Assembly (NCBI GenBank): GCA_030066795.1
Contig: JASJAW010000013.1
Coordinates: 1-64,000, forward strand
Length of the DNA stretch: 64,000 nt
From: Dinoroseobacter sp.
Lineage (GTDB): Bacteria > Pseudomonadota > Alphaproteobacteria > Rhodobacterales > Rhodobacteraceae
Direction: 5' to 3'
The notes beneath the pieces were generated by a model. The model was not told the DNA's origin. It was given only the letters and a program-made list of their open reading frames with translations, and did not search any database. Below are positions 8,307 through 18,290 of this stretch, in pieces (the stretch's first letter is position 1; the number at the start of each line of letters is the position of its first letter). The position numbers were made by a program, and so were the translations under genes.

Positions 8307-11300
8307 CTAAGCGACCTCGGCCAGCCTGCCTATGGCGGCCTTCAGGGTTGAGAGTTCCTCCTCGCCCGATGCGAGCCGTGCCCGGTTTTCAGTGACAACC
8401 TCTTCCGGGGCGGAGGCGAGGAACTTGTCATTGCTCAACCGTCCGCGAATCCCGCCAAGCTCCTTTTCGAGTTTCGCCACACTCTTCTCCAGGCGCGCCT
8501 TCTCCTCGGCCACATCAATGATGTCCGCGAGTGGCAGCGCAAAGGTGCCACCTTCGACCGCGATTGTCAGCGCGCCCTTGGGCGGCTCGGAGGTCTCTGT
8601 GACCCCTTCGATCCGGGCAAGCCGTTTGATAAGGGCTTCGTTCCCGGCATAGGCGGTTTTACCTGCTGCATCGAGTTCCAGCTGCAGCACCGGGACATAG
8701 AGCCCGACTGGCACACGCATCTGCGCCCGGACAGACCGGACCTGTTCGATCAGGTCGATTACCCAGTTCATTTCGCGGTCGGCTTCAGGATCGACCAGAT
8801 CAGCTGACGTATAAACTGGCCAGTCGGCATGGACGCACATCTTTTCGCGCGTGCCGGTCGTGGCCCAAAGCTCTTCGGTGATGAATGGCGTGATCGGGTG
8901 AAGCAGGATGAAACACTGGTCGAGAACCCACGCCATCGTTTCGCGGGTCTCCTGAACGATTTCAGGATCCTCGGATGCAAAGAGCGGTTTAGCGAACTCC
9001 AGGTACCAGTCGCAGACCTTACCCCAGACAAACGCATAAAGTGCGTTTGCCGCGTCGTTGAACCGATAGGCCATCAATGCCTCGTCCACCGTTTCGCGCA
9101 CTTTCGCGGTCTCGCCGACGATCCAGCGGTTTACGGTCTGTTTGGCATCAGAGATCGAGCGCTGATCGGCGCCGCGATGCTCGAAGACCGCGTTCATCTC
9201 GGCAAAGCGCGCGGCGTTCCACAGCTTGGTGGTGAAGTTTCGGTATCCTTTGATCCGCTCCATATCGAGCTTCAGTACACCGCCGAGCGCAGCCATGGCG
9301 GCAGAGGAAAAGCGCAACGCATCCGCGCCGAACTCGTCGATCACTTCCAGCGGATCGACGACATTGCCCACGGATTTGGACATCTTCTTGCCCTTGGCGT
9401 CGCGGACGAGGCCGTGCAGGTACACCTCGTCAAACGGCACTTCCTCGACGACCGCCAGCTGCATCATCATCATCCGGGCGACCCAGAAGAACAGGATGTC
9501 GAACCCGGTCACGAGGACGGAGGTCGGGAAGTATTTCTCCATCTCCGGCGAGTTGTCGGGCCACCCAAGCGTACCGATGGGCCAGAGCCCCGAGGAGAAC
9601 CACGTATCAAGCACATCGGCCTCGCGCCAGACCGGGTAAACCAGCGTGGTCGGGTCCTGGCTCATGGCATAGGCTGACAGGCTTTCGGCGAGCCGGTCCA
9701 TCGCCTCGGCCTTATCCGCGACCTCGACGATTTGCGCGTGGTTCAGCGGCGCGGGGAGCCCTGCCAGGTCGTCGAGGAATTTCTGGCTGACATCTTCAAG
9801 GTTGGCAGAGCAGTGATGGTGTTCGCCGCCATGCACCAGCCCGTCAAAGGCAAGCGCTGCCCCCATATCAACCGCATCCCAGTCTTCGGCAGACCCGGCG
9901 GGCACACCGGCCTCGGCCAGATGCTCGGACGCCAGCGACATATTCAACCCGTACCAGACCGGGATCTGATGCCCCCACCAGAGTTGGCGGGAGATACACC
10001 ACGGCTCGATGTTCTCGAGCCAGTGGTAGTAGGTTTTTTCGCCCGACTCTGGTTGGATTTTCACGCGACCGGATTTGACCGCCTCGAGCGCGGGGCCGAC
10101 GATTTTGGACGTGTCGACGAACCACTGGTCGGTCAGGAATGGCTCGATCGCCACCTTGGAGCGGTCGCCATGTGGAACCATATGGCGATCGGCATCAATA
10201 CCATCGAGCCAGCCCTGATCTTCGGCCAGTGCTATGATGCGCTTACGCGCCTCATAGCGATCGAGACCATGGAGCGCCATCGCCTCAGGCTCCGGGTCGC
10301 AGCCTTCCAGGAAATCGATGTTTTCCTCGACTGCGATGCCGGCCTTCGTGTTCATAACGTTGATAACGCGCAGCCCGGTGCGTGCGCCGACCTCGGCGTC
10401 GTTGAAATCATGAGCAGGCGTAATCTTCACGGCACCGGTACCCTTTTCCGGGTCCGCATAGCTGTCGGCCACAATGGGGATGGAGCGATTGACCAGCGGC
10501 AGCGTGACGGTCTTACCAATCAGGTGCTGGTACCGAGGGTCGTCTGGGTGCACCGCGACGCCCGTGTCGCCCAGCATCGTCTCAGGCCGGGTCGTCGCCA
10601 CGGTGAGGTAATCGCGCGTCTCAAAGGCGGTCGCGTTGCCCTCGTCATCAAACTCGATGGGGTGTTCGTAGGTCTCGCCATTCTCCAACGCATAGCGCAG
10701 GCGCCACATGTTGCCGTTGACCTCGATCTGCTCAACTTCGAGGTCGGAAATCGCGGTCTCGAAGTGTGGGTCCCAGTTCACCAGGCGCTTGCCGCGATAG
10801 ATCATGCCCTTATCGTACATGTCGACAAAGACCTTGATCACCGCGTCATGGAAATTCGGCGAACCGTCACTCTTGTTGGGATCGCCCGGTGCCCCGCCCA
10901 TTGTGAAGGCCTCACGCGACCAGTCGCAGGAGGCGCCAAGGCGCTTGAGCTGGCCAATGATCGTGCCGCGGGATTTGACCTTCTGCTGCCAGACGCGGTC
11001 GACAAAGGCCGCGCGTCCCATTTCCTGGCGCGACGGTTCCTGATTGGCGGCCATGTCGCGTTCGGTCACCATTTGTGTGGCGATACCCGCATGGTCTGTT
11101 CCGGGCTGCCACAGCGTGTCGAAGCCGCGCATCCGGTGCCATCGGATCAGGATATCCTGCAGCGTGTTGTTGAAGGCGTGCCCGATGTGAAGCGATCCCG
11201 TCACGTTTGGCGGCGGGATCATGATGCAATAGGTTTCATCACGCGACGCGTTGGCGCCAGCGGCGAAGGCGTTACCGTCTTCCCAGGCCTGCGTGATGCG

Positions 11301-11342
11301 CGGTTCTGCGCTGGCGGCGTCGAAGGTTTTTTCCATTGGCAT
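8307..11342 (-). CDS. valS: Valyl-tRNA synthetase
   Basis: ValRS charges tRNA-Val. The 1011-residue class Ia enzyme shows the HIGH motif in [16 protein letters not shown] near residue 50, the KMSKS motif in [10 protein letters not shown], and the Trp-rich [11 protein letters not shown] stretch. The C-terminal coiled coil typical of ValRS ([19 protein letters not shown]) precedes the stop. The start MPMEKTF at 11342 has AAGGAAAG about nine bases upstream; an in-frame extension to 11606 has no family resemblance and would overlap the divergent gene. A coding-like frame follows the stop immediately. Confidence 0.97.
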   Translation of the reverse strand: MPMEKTFDAASAEPRITQAWEDGNAFAAGANASRDETYCIMIPPPNVTGSLHIGHAFNNTLQDILIRWHRMRGFDTLWQPGTDHAGIATQMVTERDMAANQEPSRQEMGRAAFVDRVWQQKVKSRGTIIGQLKRLGASCDWSREAFTMGGAPGDPNKSDGSPNFHDAVIKVFVDMYDKGMIYRGKRLVNWDPHFETAISDLEVEQIEVNGNMWRLRYALENGETYEHPIEFDDEGNATAFETRDYLTVATTRPETMLGDTGVAVHPDDPRYQHLIGKTVTLPLVNRSIPIVADSYADPEKGTGAVKITPAHDFNDAEVGARTGLRVINVMNTKAGIAVEENIDFLEGCDPEPEAMALHGLDRYEARKRIIALAEDQGWLDGIDADRHMVPHGDRSKVAIEPFLTDQWFVDTSKIVGPALEAVKSGRVKIQPESGEKTYYHWLENIEPWCISRQLWWGHQIPVWYGLNMSLASEHLAEAGVPAGSAEDWDAVDMGAALAFDGLVHGGEHHHCSANLEDVSQKFLDDLAGLPAPLNHAQIVEVADKAEAMDRLAESLSAYAMSQDPTTLVYPVWREADVLDTWFSSGLWPIGTLGWPDNSPEMEKYFPTSVLVTGFDILFFWVARMMMMQLAVVEEVPFDEVYLHGLVRDAKGKKMSKSVGNVVDPLEVIDEFGADALRFSSAAMAALGGVLKLDMERIKGYRNFTTKLWNAARFAEMNAVFEHRGADQRSISDAKQTVNRWIVGETAKVRETVDEALMAYRFNDAANALYAFVWGKVCDWYLEFAKPLFASEDPEIVQETRETMAWVLDQCFILLHPITPFITEELWATTGTREKMCVHADWPVYTSADLVDPEADREMNWVIDLIEQVRSVRAQMRVPVGLYVPVLQLELDAAGKTAYAGNEALIKRLARIEGVTETSEPPKGALTIAVEGGTFALPLADIIDVAEEKARLEKSVAKLEKELGGIRGRLSNDKFLASAPEEVVTENRARLASGEEELSTLKAAIGRLAEVA

Positions 11343-11468
11343 CGGTCGGTCTTTCCTTGCTTCGCTCGCCAGATACGACAGCCACGCGCGAAGGGGAAGA
11401 GGGGAACACTGGACAGCGCCGCGCCTGCGCCTAATGTCCGGGGCGAGAGGGTTTCCAGGAGCAGTGTC

Positions 11469-13754
11469 ATGGATAAGTTTGGATTGAGCCAACCGGCCAA
11501 GCGCGTTGAAGATCAGCGGCTTTTGACGGGGCAGGGGCGGTATATCGCGGATACCGCGCCGGACGGGGCGCTGGTGGGTGTGGTGCTGCGTTCGCCAGTG
11601 GCCCATGGCGAGATCACTTTGCTCGACGTGACTGACGCAGATGAGATGCCCGGCGTGGCGCTGGTCCTAACGGCAGAACGTCTGGCGGCAGAAGGCGTCA
11701 ATCTGGGGATGTTTGGCGTACGGGTTCCCAATCGGGATGGCTCGAAAGGGGCCGGACCCGAGCGGCCTTTGCTGGCGCGGGAGCGGGTGCGCTTTGTGGG
11801 GGAACCGGTAGCCATGGTCTTTGCTGAGAGCCGCGCCCAGGCAATGGATGCCGCGGAGCTGATCTCGCTGGAAATCAATGATCTGGAGGTGAAGGTCGAT
11901 CCGGTTCCCGGCGGAGCCGATCTGCATGCGGGCGTCGCGGAAAATGTCGCCTATGACTGGGGGCATGGCGATCCGGATGCTGTCGAGGCGGCGCTGGAGG
12001 GCGCCGAGCACGTGGTCAGGTTGCGCGTGGAAGACAACCGGATCATTGCCAACTCACTGGAGCCGCGCGGATGCTGGGCGGCACCCGAGGGAGACCGGCT
12101 GCACCTGAGTGTCAGTGCGCAGGGCGTCTGGCCGATCAAGAGCCAGCTTTGTCGGCACCTTGGTCTGGACGAGGATGCCGTGCGTGTGACCACTCCGGAT
12201 GTGGGCGGAGGCTTCGGCATGAAGTCGATGGGGTATCCCGAGTATTTCGTGACTGCGCAGGCTGCGCGCATGCTTGGGCGATCCTGCCTGTGGGTGTCCG
12301 AGCGGACCGAAGCGATGCTGTCGGACAATTCGGGGCGCGATCTGGTCAGCGATGTCACGCTGGGTTTTGACGCAGACCTGCGCCTCATAGCGTTCGGCGC
12401 CGATGTGCTCAACAATCTGGGCGCCTATAACTCGCAGTTTGCGCAGGCGATTCAGACAAATCTGGCTTTGAAGGTGCTGACCGGGGTCTATGACGTGGGG
12501 CTGGCGCATATGCGGGTGCGGGGCATCTACACCAATACCACGCAGGTTGATGCCTATCGTGGGGCCGGACGACCAGAGGCGATCTACACGCTTGAAAGGG
12601 CGATGGACTACGCCGCGCGTGAGCTGGGCGTCGACCCATGGGAGTTGCGGCGGCGCAACTTCATCCGGCCGGATCAGATGCCCTACAAGGCCCCGTCAGG
12701 AGAGACCTACGATGTGGGTGAGTTCGCCCGCGTGATGGACCGGGCCGCGGACGAGGCCGGTCTTGCGGGCTTTCCTGAGCGTCGGGCCAAAAGCGCGGCT
12801 CTGGGCAAGCTGCGCGGCATGGGGTTGTGCTACTACATTGAAGCGATCCTTGGGGATCCAAGTGAGGGCGCGCAGCTTCTGTTTCGGGACGATGGCATGG
12901 TGGAACTGCGCGTTGGCACGCAGTCGAACGGGCAGGGGCACGAGACTGTCTATAAACAGATCCTGTGGGAAAGCGCTGGGATCGATCCGGACCGCGTGGT
13001 GATCGTTCAGGGCGACAGCGACCTGATCAAACAGGGCGGCGGGACAGGTGGGTCTCGGTCTGTCACCGTGCAGGGGACCGCCACACGCGCCGTCATAGAC
13101 ACGACGGTTGCCGCCTTTGCGCCGTTCGTGGCTGAGGAGCTGGGCGTAGACGCAGCAGATCTGCGATTTGAGGACGGCGCCTTCCGCGCCGGGAACACCA
13201 ACCGGTTCCTGAGCATGCTCGATGCCGCAGATATGCTGCGCGCCGCGGGCCAGATGACGCTGTTGCACCAGAGTGCGCGGATCACACTGGAAGATCGGTC
13301 CTTTCCGAACGGGGCTCATGTTGCCGAGATCGAGATCGACCCCGAAACCGGTGTCCTGACGGTGGAGCGCTATACCGCGGTGGATGACTTCGGGCTGCTC
13401 ATGAACCCGCTTCTGGCAGAAGGTCAGGTTCATGGTGGCGTTGCTCAGGGCATCGGCCAGGCCGTGAGTGAACATGTGGTCTATGACCAGACCGGGCAGC
13501 TTCTGACAGCGAGTTTTATGGACTATGCCATGCCGCGCGCCGACAGCCTGCCCATGGTGGCGTTCTACTCGGAACCTGTGCCGTCAAAGAACAACATCTT
13601 CGGCATGAAAGGGTGCGGCGAGGCCGGTACGATCGGTGCTCTCGCTGCGGTTGCCAATGCGGTACAGGACGCGGTTTGGGATCTTGGCATTCGGCAGGTG
13701 GATATGCCCTTCACACCGCACCGGCTTTGGGAAATGTTACAGAAAGCTGCGTGA
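11469..13754 (+). CDS. Molybdopterin-binding subunit of a xanthine dehydrogenase/CO dehydrogenase-family hydroxylase
   Basis: A 761-residue large subunit of the molybdenum hydroxylase family. It starts [24 protein letters not shown], a typical CoxL-family opening. [12 protein letters not shown] near residue 360 and [13 protein letters not shown] near residue 245 line the Mo-pterin site. [18 protein letters not shown] near the C-terminus carries the catalytic Glu. The form I CO dehydrogenase motif AYXCSFR is absent; the position reads AYRGAGR, so this is form II or another hydroxylase, and CO oxidation should not be assumed. No FAD or Fe-S subunit gene adjoins it, which is unusual. It is divergent from valS across 126 bases. 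Confidence 0.85.
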   Translation: MDKFGLSQPAKRVEDQRLLTGQGRYIADTAPDGALVGVVLRSPVAHGEITLLDVTDADEMPGVALVLTAERLAAEGVNLGMFGVRVPNRDGSKGAGPERPLLARERVRFVGEPVAMVFAESRAQAMDAAELISLEINDLEVKVDPVPGGADLHAGVAENVAYDWGHGDPDAVEAALEGAEHVVRLRVEDNRIIANSLEPRGCWAAPEGDRLHLSVSAQGVWPIKSQLCRHLGLDEDAVRVTTPDVGGGFGMKSMGYPEYFVTAQAARMLGRSCLWVSERTEAMLSDNSGRDLVSDVTLGFDADLRLIAFGADVLNNLGAYNSQFAQAIQTNLALKVLTGVYDVGLAHMRVRGIYTNTTQVDAYRGAGRPEAIYTLERAMDYAARELGVDPWELRRRNFIRPDQMPYKAPSGETYDVGEFARVMDRAADEAGLAGFPERRAKSAALGKLRGMGLCYYIEAILGDPSEGAQLLFRDDGMVELRVGTQSNGQGHETVYKQILWESAGIDPDRVVIVQGDSDLIKQGGGTGGSRSVTVQGTATRAVIDTTVAAFAPFVAEELGVDAADLRFEDGAFRAGNTNRFLSMLDAADMLRAAGQMTLLHQSARITLEDRSFPNGAHVAEIEIDPETGVLTVERYTAVDDFGLLMNPLLAEGQVHGGVAQGIGQAVSEHVVYDQTGQLLTASFMDYAMPRADSLPMVAFYSEPVPSKNNIFGMKGCGEAGTIGALAAVANAVQDAVWDLGIRQVDMPFTPHRLWEMLQKAA

Positions 13755-13849
13755 TTGCCGGGTTGCGGTCTGGCACCAATCACATGGTCTCACAGCGCTT
13801 TGTTGCGCTGTGTAGCGGTGCGATGACGCATTTTTCACCTCCGTACCCA

Positions 13850-13895
13850 TATAATTAGGAGAGGCCCCGTGCCCTGATGTCCAATAGGGGCCTCT
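13850..13895 (+). promoter_or_regulatory. Promoter-like TATAAT and leader hairpin ahead of the DUF2235 gene
   Basis: A perfect TATAAT lies at 13850-13855, though no good -35 box is visible at 16-18 bases. AGAGGCCCC at 13860-13868 pairs with GGGGCCTCT at 13887-13895 (9 bp, 18-base loop). The Shine-Dalgarno AAGGAGG follows at 13897-13903, before the ATG at 13908. The hairpin sits right beside the ribosome binding site and could affect translation. Role inferred only from position. Confidence 0.4.
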
Positions 13896-13907
13896 GAAGG
13901 AGGCCTG

Positions 13908-14984
13908 ATGGCATTTGACACCCAGACGCAAAATGGCACCGATCACATCGTAATCCTCGATGGAACGATGTCGTCATTGATGCCGGGTGAGGAAACCAAT
14001 GCCGGACTGGCGTACAAACTCATCCGGGCACGGCGGTCGCCGAACGTGACGCTGTTTTATGAGCCCGGCATCCAGTGGCCCAGCTGGGGGCACACCAAAG
14101 CTGTGATGGCCGGGATCGGGATAAACCGGCAGATTCGCCGTGCATACCGGTTTTTGTGTCATCGCTGGAGGCCGGGGGACCGGATTTTCCTGTTCGGGTA
14201 TTCGCGCGGTGCGTTCGCGGTCCGCTCGCTGGCTGGGGTGATCGACCGGTACGGGCTTCTGCGACCGGATATGGCCTCCGACAAGTATGTGAACTTTGTC
14301 TACACCTACTACCGGGAGCGGCGCACAAGCCGCTACGGAGACCGCTTTGCGGCGAAGTACTGCCGGCAAGGAATGCAGGTGGAAATGATTGGCGCCTGGG
14401 ACACCGTGAAGGCGCTGGGCTTGCGCGCGCCGCTTGTGTGGCGGTTGGCGCCGATGGCGACGGAATTCCATTCGGACCAACTGAGCGATACGGTGAGGCA
14501 CGGCTTTCAGGCGCTGGCGCTCAATGAGACACGCATGGCCTTCGAGCCTGTTCTGTGGCGCTGTCCGCCGGGCTGGGACGGGCATGTGGAGCAGGTGTGG
14601 TTTCGGGGAACCCATGGCGATATCGGCGGCCAATTGAACGGATGCCATGCTGCGCGGCGGCTTTCGAATATTCCTTTCGTCTGGATGATGGAGCAGGCAG
14701 AGGCCTGCGGCCTGAAGTTGCCCGATCACTGGCAAGCTGACTATCCCTGTGATGCTAAGGCGCCTTCTGTCGGAATGAACCGGGGCTGGGGAAAGCTCTT
14801 CTGGCTGCGCAAACCGCGACAGGTCGGTCAGGACCGTTCGGAGCATCTCCACGACAGTGTGCCGCCGCGCGACAAGCCGCGCCGGTTCGGCCGTGACAGC
14901 TGGCGACCCTACGCCGGCTTAGGCCGCATGACGGCCGCATTGAAAGAGCGCGTGCGCTCTGTGCGCCGCGTCAGATCCCGCTGA
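13908..14984 (+). CDS. DUF2235 (Tle1-like) alpha/beta hydrolase
   Basis: A 358-residue protein of the DUF2235 family, which includes the type VI secretion phospholipases Tle1. The nucleophile elbow is GYSRGAFAVRSLAG near residue 97. The opening HIVILDGTMSSL corresponds to the usual oxyanion-hole strand, although the common FDGTGN form is altered here. An Asp in IGAWDTVKALG and the His in FRGTHGDIGGQ complete a plausible Ser-Asp-His triad. There are no T6SS, VgrG or immunity genes nearby and no signal peptide, so a chromosomal housekeeping lipase is as likely as an effector. It ends two bases from the convergent hydrolase gene at 14987. Confidence 0.8.
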   Translation: MAFDTQTQNGTDHIVILDGTMSSLMPGEETNAGLAYKLIRARRSPNVTLFYEPGIQWPSWGHTKAVMAGIGINRQIRRAYRFLCHRWRPGDRIFLFGYSRGAFAVRSLAGVIDRYGLLRPDMASDKYVNFVYTYYRERRTSRYGDRFAAKYCRQGMQVEMIGAWDTVKALGLRAPLVWRLAPMATEFHSDQLSDTVRHGFQALALNETRMAFEPVLWRCPPGWDGHVEQVWFRGTHGDIGGQLNGCHAARRLSNIPFVWMMEQAEACGLKLPDHWQADYPCDAKAPSVGMNRGWGKLFWLRKPRQVGQDRSEHLHDSVPPRDKPRRFGRDSWRPYAGLGRMTAALKERVRSVRRVRSR

Positions 14985-14986
14985 GA

Positions 14987-16057
14987 CTAGTTCTCGGCAG
15001 GTCCGTTGGACAAAGCCCAGAGGTTCGGACCGAGTGGTGACAGGTTGCTGCGCTGCGCAGCGCTTTTGCCTTCGTTCAGAAGCTGGTCCAGGTCCGCGCC
15101 CACTGTGGGGTTGTAAATGTGATAGAGATGCCCGGTCGGGCTGCGCAGGGGCAGGGCGCTCACATCGATCACCTCGACACCGTCAAACCCGCTGACATCG
15201 TACCCGGCTTGCCCGAGGCGGGCGTAGCCGTGCAGTTGCTCGGACAGATCAAGGGGGCGGTCGGAGTCGCTCACATAGACCGTCAGGCTCGTGGCCACGG
15301 CCCGGACACGAGGCAGGATTTTTCCGAAGATAGCCGCGTCCATGTCCGGCGCTAGCAGTACGACATGACCGACGCGGGTTTCGGGCGCCTGTATGGCGAC
15401 TTCGTTCAGAGCCAGCACAAGACCCCGGGCACCGAGGCTGTGGGCGGCGAGGTTCACCCTATCCGGGCCGAAACGGCGCTGCAGCTCGAGTATGATGTTG
15501 GTGTATTCCGGAACACTCCAATAGAGATCTGCCTCGTCATGGGTGTAGTTGAAGATTGCGCCGTCAGACGGCCAGCTGAACCAAAGGAACCGTCCATCGC
15601 TTTGTGTGTTCCTTTTGAACAGGTTTGCCCGACGGCAGCCTTTTTCGAAGTCGATAAAGAAACCGTGCGTATAGAGCAGGGGACTTCCAGGCCCTGTGCT
15701 GGCCTCAAGCGCGTCGTAAATTCCCTCTGGTGAGGTTTCGCGGATTGCCGTCACACGCATGATCTCGTCGGGAATCCGAAGGGTGCTCGCCTCTGCCAGA
15801 GGTGTGAGAAGAGACAGTTTCGTTTCCGCGATGTCGCACCAACCGGCTTTCAGATCACTCCGGTCATCACCGAAATAGCGTTGCGGAGAGTCTTCTCCGG
15901 TTCGGTCGCGGACCGTCAGAAACGGAAGCGATTGTGCGCCGGATGATTGATCTTGCTGAGCCAATGCGGCGCCAGTGTAGGTGAGCGGAGCGGCAAATGC
16001 CAAGGCCAAAGCTGCAACAAGGCGCTGAAGCTTGGTGGGTGAGAAATAGCGTCCCAT
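14987..16057 (-). CDS. Exported alpha/beta hydrolase (DUF900 family)
   Basis: A 356-residue protein with a signal peptide (LVAALALAFAAPLTYTGAALAQ, cleavage near residue 33). It is followed by a DUF900-type alpha/beta hydrolase domain. YTHGFFIDFEKGCRR gives the HG motif, NLAAHSLGARGLVLAL the Ser nucleophile elbow, and HVVLLAPDMDAAIF the Asp strand; a C-terminal His lies in TGHLYHIYNP. The start is placed at 16057 because its ATG shares the TGATG junction with the stop of the upstream thioesterase, which points to translational coupling. Substrate unknown; periplasmic location inferred. Confidence 0.8.
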   Translation of the reverse strand: MGRYFSPTKLQRLVAALALAFAAPLTYTGAALAQQDQSSGAQSLPFLTVRDRTGEDSPQRYFGDDRSDLKAGWCDIAETKLSLLTPLAEASTLRIPDEIMRVTAIRETSPEGIYDALEASTGPGSPLLYTHGFFIDFEKGCRRANLFKRNTQSDGRFLWFSWPSDGAIFNYTHDEADLYWSVPEYTNIILELQRRFGPDRVNLAAHSLGARGLVLALNEVAIQAPETRVGHVVLLAPDMDAAIFGKILPRVRAVATSLTVYVSDSDRPLDLSEQLHGYARLGQAGYDVSGFDGVEVIDVSALPLRSPTGHLYHIYNPTVGADLDQLLNEGKSAAQRSNLSPLGPNLWALSNGPAEN

Positions 16058-16521
16058 CACCCGTCCATGATCAGGCATGTTGTTGTCCCGGTTGCATACA
16101 GCTTTCCGTCTTCCACACCACGTATCTCGCCCTGGGCCACGGCAGTGGTGCGGCCCTTGTGATCGACCCGCGCTGACGCTGTGATTTCCGTTCCGGGACG
16201 CAAGGCGCGCGTGATGTTGATCTTGTATTCGAGCGTTGTATAGACGCGGCCCTTCGGCACGATTGTCATCACCGCACAGCCCATCGCACTGTCGAGTAAG
16301 GTGCCGTACCACCCGCCATGCACGCCTGCCATCGGATTGGTATGCGCAAGCGTCGGCGTTCCAGTGAACACGACCTCACCTGCCGACACGGACGTCAGGC
16401 GGTAATTGAGTGTGTCTGCCATGGGCGGACGAGGCATGTCGCCATTCAGAATGGCTTGCATAAACTCGAACCCGCTCAGAGACAGCAGGTCGTCGCGGGT
16501 TGCATGTACGGCGGTCGTCAT
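16057..16521 (-). CDS. PaaI-family hotdog thioesterase
   Basis: A 154-residue hotdog-fold protein. The family motif is HTNPMAGVHGGWYGTLLDSAMG near residues 60-80, where the GVHGG turn and the Asp bind and polarise an acyl-CoA thioester. LEYKINITRALRPGTEITASARV is the usual central strand pair. PaaI-type enzymes hydrolyse acyl- or aryl-CoA; the substrate here is unknown. It is fifth in a same-strand run from the homocysteine methyltransferase gene, 64 bases after DUF1638, and its TGA overlaps the next ATG. Confidence 0.85.
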   Translation of the reverse strand: MTTAVHATRDDLLSLSGFEFMQAILNGDMPRPPMADTLNYRLTSVSAGEVVFTGTPTLAHTNPMAGVHGGWYGTLLDSAMGCAVMTIVPKGRVYTTLEYKINITRALRPGTEITASARVDHKGRTTAVAQGEIRGVEDGKLYATGTTTCLIMDG

Positions 16522-16585
16522 AAGGGCCTTCGATAGGACATGCCGGCGAGCCTATCGCATCGCGCGAGGGCTGCAAGCGCTCGTG

Positions 16586-17218
16586 TCAAAGTGCGGCAAG
16601 CGCGGGTTCGAGGTCGCCATATCCGGTGAAGCGATGTTCGAAGCTCAGGCCAAGTCGCGCGGCGCAGTTTCTTGCCAGTTCGATCAGGGCCGGATCGTCT
16701 GTCTGCGCCTGATAAACCAGCTTTTCGTAGTTGCCGAAGTAGCTATCGCGCAGCTCCGGGTGACGGTCGAGGCCCAGCGGGCGCCAGACAAATGCATCGA
16801 ACTGCCGCACAAGAAAGTCGGTCAGGAAAAAGGCGGTCATGTCTTCGTCATGGCGTGCGGCGAAGGCTGCGTTGCCCTCGAAAAAGCTGTAGCAATGGGG
16901 ACCGGCTACCATTTCTACGCCCAAAGCGTCGCATCGTGCCTTGAGCAATCCACCAGTGCCGCAATCTGCATAAACTACGAAGATCCGGTCAAACTTTCCT
17001 TGGGCTGCGAGGACGGCGGCTTCAACCGCGTCGGGCAATTTGTCCGGCGTCAGATGATATTTTGCGGGCAAACAGGACAGGCTTAGATGGTCCCAGCCAT
17101 TCAAGCGCTTGAGCGTCAGAATCTCGTGGGCCAACGCGCCGCAAGCGATCAGCAGGACTTGGCCGCGTCCGGGCGCAGCGATCCCGTGTTCCGTCAGCTT
17201 AGCGTCGTCGAGATCCAT
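16586..17218 (-). CDS. DUF1638 protein in the methyltransferase cluster
   Basis: A 210-residue soluble protein of the DUF1638 family. Conserved Cys and His residues occur in LIACGALAHEI, YADCGTGG and GPHCYSFFEG, a pattern that suggests a metal or cluster site, though no structure is implied here. DUF1638 genes are often found next to corrinoid methyltransferase genes, and here it is three genes downstream of a homocysteine methyltransferase and two after a corrinoid protein. That context suggests a role in methyl transfer or corrinoid maintenance; this is inference. Its ATG lies one base after the stop of the preceding small gene. Confidence 0.78.
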   Translation of the reverse strand: MDLDDAKLTEHGIAAPGRGQVLLIACGALAHEILTLKRLNGWDHLSLSCLPAKYHLTPDKLPDAVEAAVLAAQGKFDRIFVVYADCGTGGLLKARCDALGVEMVAGPHCYSFFEGNAAFAARHDEDMTAFFLTDFLVRQFDAFVWRPLGLDRHPELRDSYFGNYEKLVYQAQTDDPALIELARNCAARLGLSFEHRFTGYGDLEPALAAL

Positions 17219-17219
17219 G

Positions 17220-17405
17220 TCATTCAGGTGGTCGTCGCAGCGCCCAGAGCGCCACCGCGGCGATCATCGCAAAGAGGGATAACGCAATCAATCCGCCCCC
17301 GGCCCCCGGTGCGACATAGTCGGAAAATCCCACAGCTGTGACCACTGTTAAAGCCGCGGCCGCGAGCGGTGCAACGATCAGGATGTAAAGCAGGGAGCGT
17401 GGCAT
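17220..17405 (-). CDS. Tiny two-helix membrane protein in the methyltransferase cluster
   Basis: A 61-residue product with two predicted transmembrane helices (LLYILIVAPLAAAALTVVTAV and GGLIALSLFAMIAAVALWAL). A short Gly-rich turn links them and a basic tail RRPPE ends the protein. GGAGGC precedes the ATG. It is packed between the corrinoid gene (58-base gap) and DUF1638 (1-base gap), so co-expression is nearly certain if it is real. Family not recognised. Confidence 0.62.
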   Translation of the reverse strand: MPRSLLYILIVAPLAAAALTVVTAVGFSDYVAPGAGGGLIALSLFAMIAAVALWALRRPPE

Positions 17406-17463
17406 GGATGCCTCCTTTTGGCCTGCTTCAGATATGGGGGGCAGGACGGGGCTGGGAAACCCC

Positions 17464-18168
17464 TCAGCCTGCGGCCACCTGATTGTGTTTGCGTTTCATC
17501 AGCTCTTTGGCGGTCTCCACGGCAACGGCGGCATCCCGGCAGTAGGCGTCTGCCCCGATGGCGCGGCCAAATTCTTCGTTCAGCGGCGCGCCACCCACCA
17601 TAACAATGTAGTCTTCGCGGATCCCCTGTTCCTTCATCGTGTCGATCACGACTTTCATGTAAGGCATCGTGGTCGTCAAAAGCGCCGACATACCCACGAT
17701 GTCAGCCTCTTCACGCTTGGCGGCGTCTATATAGTTCTCAACGGGATTGTTGATGCCAAGATCGACAACTTCGAAGCCGGCACCCTCCATCATCATGGAC
17801 ACAAGGTTCTTGCCGATATCGTGGATGTCGCCTTTGACTGTGCCGATCACCATCTTGCCCATGCGAGGCGCTCCGGTTTCGGCCAGAAGCGGCTTCAGGA
17901 TCGCCATCCCGCCTTTCATCGCATTTGCCGCGAGAAGGACTTCGGGTACGAACAGAATACCATCACGGAAATCGTTGCCGACGATCGTCATGCCGGCCAC
18001 CAGAGCCTCGGTCAGGATCCTGTACGGTTCCCATCCGCGTTCGAGCAGGATGTTGACACCTTCTTCGATCTCTTCCTTGAGCCCGTCATAGAGATCGTCA
18101 TGCATCTGCAGGACCAGCTCGTCATCGGGCAGTTCCGACAGAATGATATCGTCTTCTTCGTCAGCCAT
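17464..18168 (-). CDS. B12-binding corrinoid protein (methionine-synthase-like module)
   Basis: A 234-residue protein with the two-domain layout of methyltransferase corrinoid carriers. An N-terminal helical cap (about residues 1-90, including LLERGWEPYRILTEALVAGM) is followed by a Rossmann B12-binding domain. The cobalt-ligating His is in GDIHDIGKNLV near residue 110, the DXHXXG signature; VGMSALLTTTM and VMVGGAPLNEEF complete the nucleotide-tail site. It carries a methyl group as methylcobalamin between partner proteins. Placed 122 bases after a homocysteine methyltransferase gene, it most likely serves as the B12 module of a split methionine synthase, with no full-length metH in the window. 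Confidence 0.88.
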   Translation of the reverse strand: MADEEDDIILSELPDDELVLQMHDDLYDGLKEEIEEGVNILLERGWEPYRILTEALVAGMTIVGNDFRDGILFVPEVLLAANAMKGGMAILKPLLAETGAPRMGKMVIGTVKGDIHDIGKNLVSMMMEGAGFEVVDLGINNPVENYIDAAKREEADIVGMSALLTTTMPYMKVVIDTMKEQGIREDYIVMVGGAPLNEEFGRAIGADAYCRDAAVAVETAKELMKRKHNQVAAG

Positions 18169-18290
18169 AGCTCACCTTTTGGCTCAATCGCGGGCGTTTT
18201 GATCAGATTGCCCGGAAAACGACCGCCCCTTGGTGGCGGTTTGCGACATGGCGCGCCGGTTTTTCGACCTCGCGCACCGGTTTGATCGGC

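Noticed and set aside
9732-11468. A plus-strand open frame running into the molybdenum hydroxylase gene, adding about 580 codons
   Set aside because: It lies antisense to the well-supported valS gene, has no protein-family look, and the hydroxylase motifs begin at the ATG at 11469.
13908-16057. Type VI secretion effector-immunity pair formed by the DUF2235 and DUF900 genes
   Set aside because: They are on opposite strands, neither neighbour is a T6SS component, and the DUF900 protein is an enzyme with its own signal peptide rather than an immunity-like protein.
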